From Hydrogenophaga sp. (GTDB taxonomy: Bacteria > Pseudomonadota > Gammaproteobacteria > Burkholderiales > Burkholderiaceae_C), in the NCBI GenBank assembly GCA_020047875.1, contig JAIFNE010000043.1, positions 1-11,868 on the forward strand: a DNA stretch of 11,868 nucleotides, read 5' to 3'. The notes under the pieces are model-generated. The model had not been told where the DNA came from. It saw only the letters and a list, made by a program, of their open reading frames with translations, and searched no databases. Position 1 is the stretch's first letter; every line of letters starts with the position of its first letter. Shown here piece after piece: positions 1 through 7,527 of this stretch. The translations under genes and the position numbers were made by a program.

Positions 1-994
1 GCAACTGGCCCGACCGCGCCATGGTGGTCTCGCTGATGGTGCCTTGCGAAGAGAAAAGCTGGAAAGCGATATTGCCGCGCGTGGAAGACACCGGCGCCGA
101 CGGCATTGAGCTCAACTTTGGCTGCCCGCACGGCATGAGCGAGCGAGGCATGGGCGCCGCCGTGGGCCAGGTGCCTGAGTACATCCAGATGGTCACCGAG
201 TGGTGCAAGCAGTACTCCAGACTGCCCGTCATCGTGAAGCTCACGCCCAACATCACCGACATCCGCAACCCCGCGCGCGCCGCCAAAAACGGCGGTGCCG
301 ATGCGGTGTCGCTCATCAACACCATCAACTCCATCATGGGCGTGGACCCGTACTCGCTGACCATGACGCCCTCCACCGGCGGCAAGGGCTCGCATGGCGG
401 TTACTGCGGCCCGGCCGTCAAGCCGATTGCGCTCAACATGGTGGCCGAGATTGCGCGCGATCCGCTCACCGCTGGCCTGCCCATCAGCGGCATCGGCGGC
501 GTGGGCACCTGGCGCGACGCGGTGGACTACATCGCCCTGGGCGCGGGCAACGTGCAGGTGTCTATGGTTTCAAGATCGTGCAGGAGATGAAAGACGGCTT
601 GTCCAACTACATGGACGAAATGGGGTTCACGTCGATCGAAGACTTCCGGGGCAAGGCGATTCCCACCGTGAGCGACTGGCGCTACCTGAACCTCAACCAT
701 GTGAGCAAGGCGGTGATCAACCAGGACAGCTGCATCCAGTGCGGGCGCTGCCACATTGCCTGCGAAGACACCTCACACCAAGCCATCATCAACATCAAAG
801 ACGGCAAGCGCCACTTTGAGGTGCGCGAGGACGAATGCGTGGGCTGCAATCTGTGTGTGGTGGTGTGCCCGGTGCCCGAGTGCATCACCTTGCGCGACTT
901 GCAGCCCGGCGAGCTCGACCAGCGCACCGGCAAAACCGTGAGCGCCGAGCACGCCGACTGGACCGGCCACCCCAACAACCCGATGCCGGCTTGA
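1..994 (+). pseudogene. preA: NAD-dependent dihydropyrimidine dehydrogenase subunit PreA, 5'-truncated by window edge and frameshifted
   Basis: PreA carries FMN and two 4Fe-4S clusters and, with PreT, reduces uracil or thymine to the 5,6-dihydro form in the cytoplasm. The gene enters from the left edge in the frame of codon 3-5. The active-site cysteine motif GCPHGMSERG is present (Cys codon 123-125), as are a lysine-rich KLTPNITD block and the FMN-binding GIGGVGTW segment. After GNVQV (ending at 560) the frame breaks. The expected CTAAM(H/T) residues are missing and reading resumes in another frame at YGFKIVQEM (from 563), so about 16 nt are absent. The C-terminal ferredoxin domain is intact: Cys codons at 731, 740, 749, 761 and at 836, 845, 854, 866, ending MPA-stop at 994. 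The identification is very secure. Whether the lesion is biological or a sequence error cannot be decided here. preT would be expected upstream, outside the window. Confidence 0.9.
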
Positions 995-1004
995 GCGCCC
1001 CGCA

Positions 1005-1034
1005 GGTCGCGTGAGCCGAACACGTCACCCGACC
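1005..1034 (+). terminator. Stem-loop between preA and hydA with downstream T-run
   Basis: GGTCGCGTGA (1005-1014) pairs with TCACCCGACC (1025-1034) in 9 of 10 positions around a 10-nt loop, starting 11 nt after the preA stop. A six-T run follows at 1052-1057, too far away (17 nt) for a classic intrinsic terminator. It could be a weak terminator, an mRNA-stabilising hairpin or an attenuator lowering read-through from preA to hydA. No folding energy was calculated. Confidence 0.3.
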
Positions 1035-1132
1035 ACTTGATGCCGGCTTGGTTTTTTGCTCTTTTCAGCATCAAATTGTCTTCTCGCCCATACACCGATT
1101 GCCTCAGCAGTGACCGTTTTTAGGAGCAACCA

Positions 1133-2555
1133 ATGACCTCTCTGTTTATTCGTGGCGGTACCGTCGTCAACGCCGACCGGGCCTTTTTGGCCGACGTCAT
1201 CACCCACAACGGCACCATCACCGCTGTGGGCGAAAACCTGAGCGCCCCGTCGGGCGCCACGGTGGTGGACGCTGGCGGCCAGTATGTGATGCCGGGCGGC
1301 ATTGATCCGCACACCCACATGCAACTGCCGTTCATGGGCACAGTCACCATGGACGACTTCTTCACCGGCACCGCAGCCGCCCTGGCGGGCGGCACCACGT
1401 CCATCATCGACTTCGTCATCCCCAGCCCACAGCAGCCGCTGATGGAGGCTTACCAGACCTGGCGCGGCTGGGCCGAAAAGTCGGCCTCTGACTACTCCTT
1501 TCATGTGGCCGTGACCTGGTGGGACGAGTCGGTGAAGCACGACATGGGCACGCTGGTGCGCGAGGAAGGCATTAACAGCTTCAAGCACTTCATGGCCTAC
1601 AAGAACGCCATCATGTGCGACGACGAGACGCTGGTGAACAGCTTCAGGCGCTCGCTGGAACTCGGCCGAAAATGGCGAGCTGGTGTTCTTGCTGCAAAAA
1701 GAGGTGGCGGCCATGGGCATCACCGGGCCGGAAGGGCACCCGCTGTCCCGCCCGCCAATGGTGGAGGCCGAGGCCGCCAACCGTGCCATTGCCATCGCCG
1801 ATGTGCTGGGCGTGCCGATTTACGTGGTGCATGTGTCGTGCGTGGAAGCGGCCGAGGCCATTGCCCGCGCCCGGGCCCGCGGGCAGCGCGTGTACGGCGA
1901 GGTGTTGGCGGGGCATTTGGTGGTGGACGAGAGCGTGTACCGCCACCCCGACTTTGCGACCGCCGCCGCGCATGTGATGAGCCCGCCGTTTCGGGCCAAG
2001 ACGCACCAAGAGTTCTTGTGGCGCGGTCTGCAGAGCGGCAATTTGCACACCACAGCCACCGACCACTGCACGTTTTGCGCAGAGCAAAAGGCCGCCGGCA
2101 AAAGCGATTTCTCCAAGATTCCCAACGGCTGCGGCGGCGTGGAAGAGCGCCTGGCGGTGTTGTGGGACGAGGGGGTGAACACCGGGCGCTTGACGCCCTC
2201 GGAATTTGTGGCGGTCACCTCGGCCAACGCGGCCAAGCTGTTCAACATTTACCCCCAAAAGGGCAGCGTGTCGGTGGGCGCAGATGCCGACCTGGTGGTG
2301 TGGGACCCGGCGGGCACCAAGACGCTCTCGGCCAAGACGCAGTTCAGCAAGGGCGACTTCAATATCTTTGAGGGGCGCACCGTCAAGGGCATCCCGAGCC
2401 ACACCGTGAGCCAGGGCAAGTTGGTGTTTGTGCAGGGCGACTTGCGGGCGGAGCGGGGCGTGGGGCGCTACCTCAAGCGGCCGGCCTTTGGGCCAGACTT
2501 TGGGGCATCCAAGCTGCGGGCTGAGGCCTTGGCACCGACGGCTGTGGTGCGTTAA
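1133..2555 (+). pseudogene. hydA: Dihydropyrimidinase / D-hydantoinase, frameshifted
   Basis: This cyclic amidohydrolase would open dihydrouracil or dihydrothymine to the N-carbamoyl beta-amino acid, the second reductive step. The start ATG at 1133 follows AGGAG (1122-1126) at good spacing. The first frame has the metal motif HTH (residues 60-62) in GIDPHTHM and the SFKHFMAYK segment whose Lys151 is the expected carboxylated bridging lysine. It runs on to LELG at 1661-1666. There the frame breaks. Reading resumes in another frame as AENGELVFLLQ (from 1665) and continues to TAA at 2555, with HVS (His codon 1830-1832) and DHCTF present. Relatives read LGA(L/M)P(T/M)VHAENG here, so about 20 nt are missing, including the metal-ligand His of VHAEN. 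The remainder matches the family throughout. As given it cannot make a full active enzyme; a sequencing or assembly deletion is the alternative. Confidence 0.9.
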
Positions 2556-2581
2556 CCAGAAACCGAACCCAGGACTTACCC

Positions 2582-3814
2582 ATGACCACCACCACAGCCA
2601 CCTCCATCGACACCCTGCGCATCAACAGCGACCGCCTCTGGGCCTCGTTGATGGAGCTGGCACAAATTGGCGCCACCCCGAAAGGCGGCGTGTGCCGCCT
2701 GACCCTCACCGACCTCGACAAACAAGGGCGCGACCTGGTGACCCGCTGGGCGCGTGAAGCCGGCATGACGGTCACCATCGACAAAATCGGCAACGGCTTC
2801 ATGCGCCGCGCCGGGCGCAACAACAGCCTGCCGCCGATTGCCACCGGCAGCCACATCGACACCCAGCCCACCGGCGGCAAGTTCGATGGCAACTACGGCG
2901 TGCTGGCCGGGCTCGAAGTGGTGCGCACTCTCAACGACCACGGCATCGAGACCGAGGCGCCGATTGAGGTGAGCTTCTGGACCAACGAAGAAGGCTCGCG
3001 CTTCGTGCCGGTGATGATGGGCTCGGGCGTGTTTGCCAAGGCCTTCACGCTGGAGCATGCCTACGCGGCACGAGACGTGGATGGCAAGACCGTGGGCGAG
3101 GAACTGGCCCGCATTGGCTACATCGGCGAGCAGGAGCCGGGCGACCACCCGATTGGCGCGTTCTTTGAGACCCACATCGAACAAGGCCCGGTGCTTGAAG
3201 ACAACGACGTGACCATTGGCGTGGTGCAGGGCGTGCTGGGCATCCGCTGGTTTGACTGCACCGTGACCGGCATGGAAGCCCACGCCGGCCCCACGCCGAT
3301 GGCGCTGCGCAAAGACGCTCTGCAGGTCGCCACCCACCTGATGCAGGAGGTGGTGGCCAGCGCCCTGCGCCATGCGCCGCACGGACGCGGCACGGTGGGC
3401 ATGGTGCAGGTGCACCCGAACAGCCGCAATGTGATTCCGGGGCGGGTGAAGTTCAGCATCGACCTGCGCAACGCCACCGATGCGCTGGTGGACCAGATGG
3501 CCGACCTGAGCCAGAAGACGGGGCTGCCCATTCAGATCGAGCTGGTCTCCAGCTATCCCGCGCAGGGCTTTCACGCCGACTGTATTGACGCGGTGGCACG
3601 CGCAGCGCAGAAGCTGGGCTACTCCAACATGCCGGTGGTGTCTGGCGCCGGGCATGACGCGGTCTACATGGCCAAGCTGGCCCCCACCGGCATGATCTTC
3701 ATTCCGTGCAAGGACGGCATCAGCCACAACGAGATTGAAGACGCCAAGCCCGAGCACCTGGCCGCCGGCTGCAATGTGCTGCTGCACGCCATGCTGGAGC
3801 GCGCTGGCACGTAG
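2582..3814 (+). CDS. M20-family Zn hydrolase, N-carbamoyl-beta-alanine amidohydrolase type
   Basis: The predicted 410-residue cytoplasmic enzyme should hydrolyse N-carbamoyl-beta-alanine or N-carbamoyl-beta-aminoisobutyrate to the beta-amino acid, CO2 and ammonia, the last reductive step. The start ATG at 2582 follows AGGA (2571-2574) and lies 26 nt after the hydA stop, as in an operon. Visible metal-site residues in order are His91 (GSHIDTQPTGG), Asp102 (KFDGNYG), Glu136-Glu137 (TNEEGSRF), His198 (ETHIEQGP) and His382 (GISHNEIEDAK). The lid-domain motif HAGPTPMALRKDAL and GAGHDA are also present. These fit the HyuC/AmaB/beta-ureidopropionase group. Allantoate amidohydrolase is the main alternative, but adjacency to preA and hydA favours the carbamoyl-beta-amino acid role. 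Around residues 305-310 (DQMADLSQKTG) the helix looks some 6-9 residues shorter than in relatives I recall; this would be an in-frame difference. Confidence 0.88.
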   Translation: MTTTTATSIDTLRINSDRLWASLMELAQIGATPKGGVCRLTLTDLDKQGRDLVTRWAREAGMTVTIDKIGNGFMRRAGRNNSLPPIATGSHIDTQPTGGKFDGNYGVLAGLEVVRTLNDHGIETEAPIEVSFWTNEEGSRFVPVMMGSGVFAKAFTLEHAYAARDVDGKTVGEELARIGYIGEQEPGDHPIGAFFETHIEQGPVLEDNDVTIGVVQGVLGIRWFDCTVTGMEAHAGPTPMALRKDALQVATHLMQEVVASALRHAPHGRGTVGMVQVHPNSRNVIPGRVKFSIDLRNATDALVDQMADLSQKTGLPIQIELVSSYPAQGFHADCIDAVARAAQKLGYSNMPVVSGAGHDAVYMAKLAPTGMIFIPCKDGISHNEIEDAKPEHLAAGCNVLLHAMLERAGT

Positions 3815-3828
3815 CGTGCGTGTTTTTT
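3807..3828 (+). terminator. Small hairpin plus T-run overlapping the amidohydrolase stop codon
   Basis: GCACG (3807-3811) and CGTGC (3815-3819) flank a loop that is exactly the TAG stop codon. Six T residues follow at 3823-3828. The stem is only 5 bp, so this is at best a weak intrinsic terminator separating the catabolic genes from the transporter genes. Ribosomes terminating on the loop would keep it open, so an effect may depend on translation. Confidence 0.35.
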
Positions 3829-3836
3829 ATGCCGAA

Positions 3837-3873
3837 TTGACCTATCGGAGCCAGTCGGACGCCCATTGGTCAA
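3837..3873 (+). promoter_or_regulatory. Inverted repeat TTGACC / GGTCAA ahead of the transporter operon
   Basis: In the 98-nt gap before the binding-protein gene, TTGACC (3837-3842) and GGTCAA (3868-3873) form a perfect 6-bp inverted repeat with centres about three helical turns apart. TTGACC also resembles a -35 box, but no convincing -10 box follows at 16-18 nt. It may be a regulator site or promoter for the transporter genes. The support is weak and the match could be chance. Confidence 0.25.
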
Positions 3874-3912
3874 ATTGCTGTTTTTTCGTCGTGTCATCAA
3901 CCTGGAGCAACC

Positions 3913-4914
3913 ATGTCTTTGAAACTGATCAGTCGCCGCAAAGCGGTCGTTTTGGCCGCTGCACTGGCCACCCTGGCCCCCGGCCTGGCTTTGGCGCAAG
4001 CCAAACTCAAGGTCGCGGGGATTTACACCGTGCCTTTTGAGCAGCAGTGGGCCGGGCGCCTGCACCAGGCGCTGAAAGCGGCAGAAGCGCGTGGCGAGAT
4101 TGAATACAAGGCCAGCGAGAACGTCAGCAACGCCAACTATGAGCGCGTCATGCGCGAGTACGCCACCGGGGGCAGCCAGTTGATCGTGGGTGAAGCCTTT
4201 GCCGTGGAAGCCGCGGCCCGCAAGGTGGCCAAAGACTTCCCCAAGGTCTCGTTCCTGATGGGCTCAAGCGGCAAGCCCGTCGCGCCCAACTTCAGCACCT
4301 TTGACAACTACATTCAGGAACCCGCCTACCTGAGCGGCCTGATTGCCGGGGGCATGAGCAAAAGCAACAAGATTGGCCTGGTCGGTGGCTTCCCCATTCC
4401 CGAGGTCAACCGGCTGATGAACGCCTTCATGGCGGGCGCCAAAGAGACCAACCCCAAGGTGGAGTTCAGCGTGAGCTTCATCAACAGCTGGTTTGACCCA
4501 CCGAAAGCCAAAGAAGCCGCCTTTGCCATGATCGACAAGGGCGCCGATGTGCTGTACGCCGAGCGCTTTGGCGTGAGCGATGCCGCCAAGGAAAAGGGCA
4601 AGCTGGCCATTGGCAACGTCATCAACACCCAGGCGCAATACCCCGATACGGTGGTGGCTTCCGCGCTGTGGGACTTTGGGCCGACGGCTGACCGGGCCAT
4701 CAAGCTCGCCAAAGAGGGCAAGTTCATCGCCGAAGACTACGGCCCCTATTCCATGATGAAGCACAAGGGCTCGTCCCTGGCGCCGCTGGGCACCTTTGAG
4801 AAAAAGGTGCCGGCCGAGATCATGGCCAAGGTCAAAGCCCGGGAACAGGAGATCCTGGACGGCAAATTCACCGTGAAGGTGGATGACAGCCAGCCCAAGT
4901 CCACGGCCAAGTAA
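3913..4914 (+). CDS. BMP-family ABC transporter periplasmic substrate-binding protein
   Basis: The 333-residue protein belongs to the basic membrane protein (BMP/PnrA-like) family of nucleoside and nucleobase receptors. GGAG at 3904-3907 sets the ATG at 3913. The N-terminus is a clear Sec signal: MSLKLISRR, a hydrophobic core to about residue 26, then ALAQA with cleavage near 27-30. There is no lipobox cysteine, so a soluble periplasmic form is expected rather than the lipoprotein seen in many Gram-positives. Family features include the VAGIYTVPFEQQW start, SFLMGSSG, an LSGLIAGGMSKSNKIGLVGG region, FINSWFDPPKAKEAA, DVLYAERFGV and the C-terminal LGTFEKKVPAEI. It is followed at once by its ATPase and two permeases. 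The neighbouring pyrimidine catabolic genes suggest a pyrimidine base or nucleoside ligand, but sequence alone does not fix it. Confidence 0.9.
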   Translation: MSLKLISRRKAVVLAAALATLAPGLALAQAKLKVAGIYTVPFEQQWAGRLHQALKAAEARGEIEYKASENVSNANYERVMREYATGGSQLIVGEAFAVEAAARKVAKDFPKVSFLMGSSGKPVAPNFSTFDNYIQEPAYLSGLIAGGMSKSNKIGLVGGFPIPEVNRLMNAFMAGAKETNPKVEFSVSFINSWFDPPKAKEAAFAMIDKGADVLYAERFGVSDAAKEKGKLAIGNVINTQAQYPDTVVASALWDFGPTADRAIKLAKEGKFIAEDYGPYSMMKHKGSSLAPLGTFEKKVPAEIMAKVKAREQEILDGKFTVKVDDSQPKSTAK

Positions 4915-6469
4915 GGTGGGCAACCCCGTCCTCACCCTCACCGGCATCACCAAACGGTTTGGCACGCTGGTGGCCAACGACCACGTCTCGCTGCAACTCG
5001 AGCGCGGCGAGGTGCTGGCACTGCTGGGCGAGAACGGGGCGGGCAAGTCCACACTGGTGTCGATTCTGTTTGGCCATTACACCGCTGACGCGGGCGAGAT
5101 CAAGGTGTTCGGCCAGCCCTTGCCGCCCGGCGACCCCCGGGCGGCGCTGGCCGCAGGCATTGGCATGGTGCACCAGCACTTCACGCTGGCCGACAACTTA
5201 AGCGTGCTCGACAACGTGATGATGGGCTCGGAGCCGCTGTGGCTGCCCTTGACCCGCCAGCGCGGCGCGCGCGAGAAACTCATGGCGGTGGCTCAGCAGT
5301 TTGGCCTCACCGTGGACCCCGGTGCGCTGGTGGGCAGCTTGTCGGTTGGCGAGCGCCAGCGCGTGGAAATTCTCAAGGCGCTGTACCGCGGCGCCCGTAT
5401 TCTGATTCTGGACGAACCCACCGCCGTGCTGACGCCGCAGGAGAGCGAGGCGCTCTTTGCCGTGCTCGCACAAATGGTGGCACAGGGTCTGTCCATCATC
5501 TTCATCAGCCACAAGCTGGGTGAGGTGCTGCGCGTGTCCCACCGCGTGGCGGTGCTGCGCGGCGGCAAACTGGTGGCTGCCGCGAATGCGCGGGACACCA
5601 CCCAGGCCCAATTGGCGCAGTGGATGGTGGGCCATGCGGTGGCCCCACCCCAGCGCCACCCCGCCACCCGGGTTGGCGCTGCGGTGTGCGTGCTGGAGCA
5701 GGTGAGCACCGCACCGGGTCGCGAGCGGCTTGATGGCGTCTCGCTCACCCTGCACAGCGGCGAAATGGTGGCCATTGCCGGGGTCTCGGGCAACGGCCAG
5801 GTGGCTCTGGCCGAACTGCTCAGCGGCACGCGCCATGCAGTGGCCGGGCGCGTGACCTTCCTCGGCCAGCCACTGCCAAAGCATCCGTCTGACTGGGTGG
5901 CGCTGGGCGTGGCCCGCATTCCCGAGGACCGCCATGCCGTGGGCGTGGTGGGCGATTTGCCGGTGTGGGAGAACGCCGCCTCCGAGCGCCTGCGCAGCCC
6001 AGCCTTCTCGCGCTGGGGCTGGGTGAAGCGCGGCGCTGCCCGTGCTTACGCGCAGCGCGTGATCGACCAATTTGACGTGCGTGGCGGCGGGCCGCTGGTG
6101 GCGGCACGCGCCCTCTCAGGCGGCAACATGCAAAAACTGATTTTGGGGCGCGCCCTGCTGCACCCCGCGCACCACCCGGATCAACCTGACACCACCACGC
6201 CCAAGCTGATCATTGCGCACCAACCCACCTGGGGGCTGGACATCGGGGCCGTGGCCTATGTGCAGGAGCAGCTGATCGCGGCGCGAGACGCAGGCGCTGC
6301 CGTGCTGGTGATTTCTGACGACCTGGACGAAGTGCTCACGCTGGGCGACCGCGTGGCGGTGATGCACGCCGGGCACCTGACCGAGGCCCGGCCCGTCGGG
6401 GACTGGAGCCGGGAAACCATCGGTCTGGCCATGGCCGGCGTGACAACCCGCCAGACAGCGCAAGCATGA
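4883..6469 (+). CDS. BMP-type ABC importer ATPase with two nucleotide-binding domains
   Basis: This 528-residue cytoplasmic ATPase drives the nucleoside/base importer and has the double-domain layout of RbsA-like proteins. Domain 1 has Walker A GENGAGKST (residues 49-57), MVHQHF Q-loop, signature LSVGERQ (153-159) and Walker B ILILDE (173-178) followed by an FISHKL switch. Domain 2 has a degenerate P-loop GVSGNGQ (300-306), signature LSGGNMQK (411-418) and IAHQPTWGLD where Gln447 replaces the catalytic Glu, as is usual for second domains of this family. A His/Pro/Asp/Thr-rich stretch (about residues 427-440) between signature and Walker B is unusually long. The ATG at 4883 overlaps the receptor gene by 32 nt and its purine-rich AAGGTGG lies too close to the ATG. 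An in-frame GTG at 4916, just before the conserved region, is a good alternative start. Confidence 0.9.
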   Translation: MTASPSPRPSKVGNPVLTLTGITKRFGTLVANDHVSLQLERGEVLALLGENGAGKSTLVSILFGHYTADAGEIKVFGQPLPPGDPRAALAAGIGMVHQHFTLADNLSVLDNVMMGSEPLWLPLTRQRGAREKLMAVAQQFGLTVDPGALVGSLSVGERQRVEILKALYRGARILILDEPTAVLTPQESEALFAVLAQMVAQGLSIIFISHKLGEVLRVSHRVAVLRGGKLVAAANARDTTQAQLAQWMVGHAVAPPQRHPATRVGAAVCVLEQVSTAPGRERLDGVSLTLHSGEMVAIAGVSGNGQVALAELLSGTRHAVAGRVTFLGQPLPKHPSDWVALGVARIPEDRHAVGVVGDLPVWENAASERLRSPAFSRWGWVKRGAARAYAQRVIDQFDVRGGGPLVAARALSGGNMQKLILGRALLHPAHHPDQPDTTTPKLIIAHQPTWGLDIGAVAYVQEQLIAARDAGAAVLVISDDLDEVLTLGDRVAVMHAGHLTEARPVGDWSRETIGLAMAGVTTRQTAQA

Positions 6470-7527
6470 GGCTCGAAAAACGCACCACCAGCTCGCGCCT
6501 GGCCTTGCTGCTGGCCCCGCTGGGCGCCATCGCTTTCACCCTGCTCATCAGCGCGTTGCTGGTGCTGTGGGCGGGTGCGCCCGTGGGCAAAACCTACAGC
6601 CTGCTGTTGCAAGGGGGGTTTGGCTCGGTGTTTGCCTTCAGCGAGACGCTGACCCGCGCCATCCCCCTGATGCTGACCGGGCTGGCAGCCACGGTGGCGT
6701 TCAAGTCCAGGCTCTTCAACATTGGCGCCGAAGGGCAGCTCTACATGGGCGCGATGGCCGCCGTGGCGGTGGGGGGCCTGCACAACGGCACGGGTCTGGC
6801 GCTGCACCCGGCGGCCTTGTTTGTGCTGATGATGTTGGCCGCCGCCCTGGCCGGCGCCCTGCTGCTGCTGGGCCCGGCGCTGATGAAAGCCAAACTGGGT
6901 GTGGACGAGGTGGTGACCACCCTGTTGCTCAACTTCATCGTACTGCTGCTGGTGTCGCTCATGCTGGACGGGCCCATGAAAGACCCCACCGCCATGGGCT
7001 GGCCGCAAAGCGTGGCGCTCATGCCCGAGCTGGAGTTGTCCAAGCTGATCGCGCAAACCCGGGTGCACACCGGCCTGCTGTGGGCCTGCGCCCTGTCGGT
7101 GGGTCTGTGGGCGCTGATGAAATACACGGTGCTCGGGTTTGACATTCGGGCCGTGGGCGCCAATGCCCGGGCGGCGGCCTTTGCCGGCGTGTCGGTCACA
7201 CGCACCGTGGTGCTGGTGGCCATGCTGTCGGGTGCGCTCGCTGGCCTGGCCGGGGCCATCGAGGTGGCGGGGCGCACCAGCTACCTCACGCTGGACATGT
7301 CGCCCGGCTACGGCTACACCGGCATCGTGATTGCCATGCTGGCGGGCCTGCACCCGCTGGGCGTGATGGCGGCCAGTGTGTTCGTGGCTGGCGTGCTGGT
7401 GGGGGCCGACAGCATGAGCCGCGCGGTGGGTGTGCCCACCTTCATTGCCGATGTGATCGTGGCGACCTCGCTGATTTCGGTGCTGGTTGCCACGCTGCTC
7501 ACGCAATACCGGGTGCGCTGGAAATGA
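6466..7527 (+). CDS. BMP-type ABC importer permease, first subunit
   Basis: The 353-residue inner-membrane permease belongs to the branched-chain/nucleoside permease family (BPD_transp_2) paired with BMP receptors. It has a basic N-terminus, a first hydrophobic segment at about 15-37 and then roughly eight further membrane helices. The family block FNIGAEGQLYMGA follows LTGLAATVAFKSR, and the cytoplasmic coupling region reads GFDIRAVGANARAAAFAGV. KLGVDEVVTTLLLNF is also typical. It starts within the stop of the ATPase gene (ATGA, 6466-6469) and ends in the same kind of overlap with the next permease, so translation is probably coupled along the operon. It forms a heterodimer channel with the next gene product. 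The transported molecule is inferred from context. Confidence 0.9.
   Translation: MRLEKRTTSSRLALLLAPLGAIAFTLLISALLVLWAGAPVGKTYSLLLQGGFGSVFAFSETLTRAIPLMLTGLAATVAFKSRLFNIGAEGQLYMGAMAAVAVGGLHNGTGLALHPAALFVLMMLAAALAGALLLLGPALMKAKLGVDEVVTTLLLNFIVLLLVSLMLDGPMKDPTAMGWPQSVALMPELELSKLIAQTRVHTGLLWACALSVGLWALMKYTVLGFDIRAVGANARAAAFAGVSVTRTVVLVAMLSGALAGLAGAIEVAGRTSYLTLDMSPGYGYTGIVIAMLAGLHPLGVMAASVFVAGVLVGADSMSRAVGVPTFIADVIVATSLISVLVATLLTQYRVRWK

Noticed and set aside
1025..1795. Long minus-strand open frame over hydA
   Set aside because: It is the antisense shadow of a high-GC gene; the plus strand has clear dihydropyrimidinase motifs in both flanking frames.
2576..3787. 403-codon minus-strand open frame opposite the amidohydrolase
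   Set aside because: It mirrors the plus gene almost exactly and has shadow-type composition.
6256..7506. 416-codon minus-strand open frame rich in His, Gln and Gly
   Set aside because: Low-complexity antisense product opposite the ATPase end and first permease; no domain, and plus-strand genes are intact.
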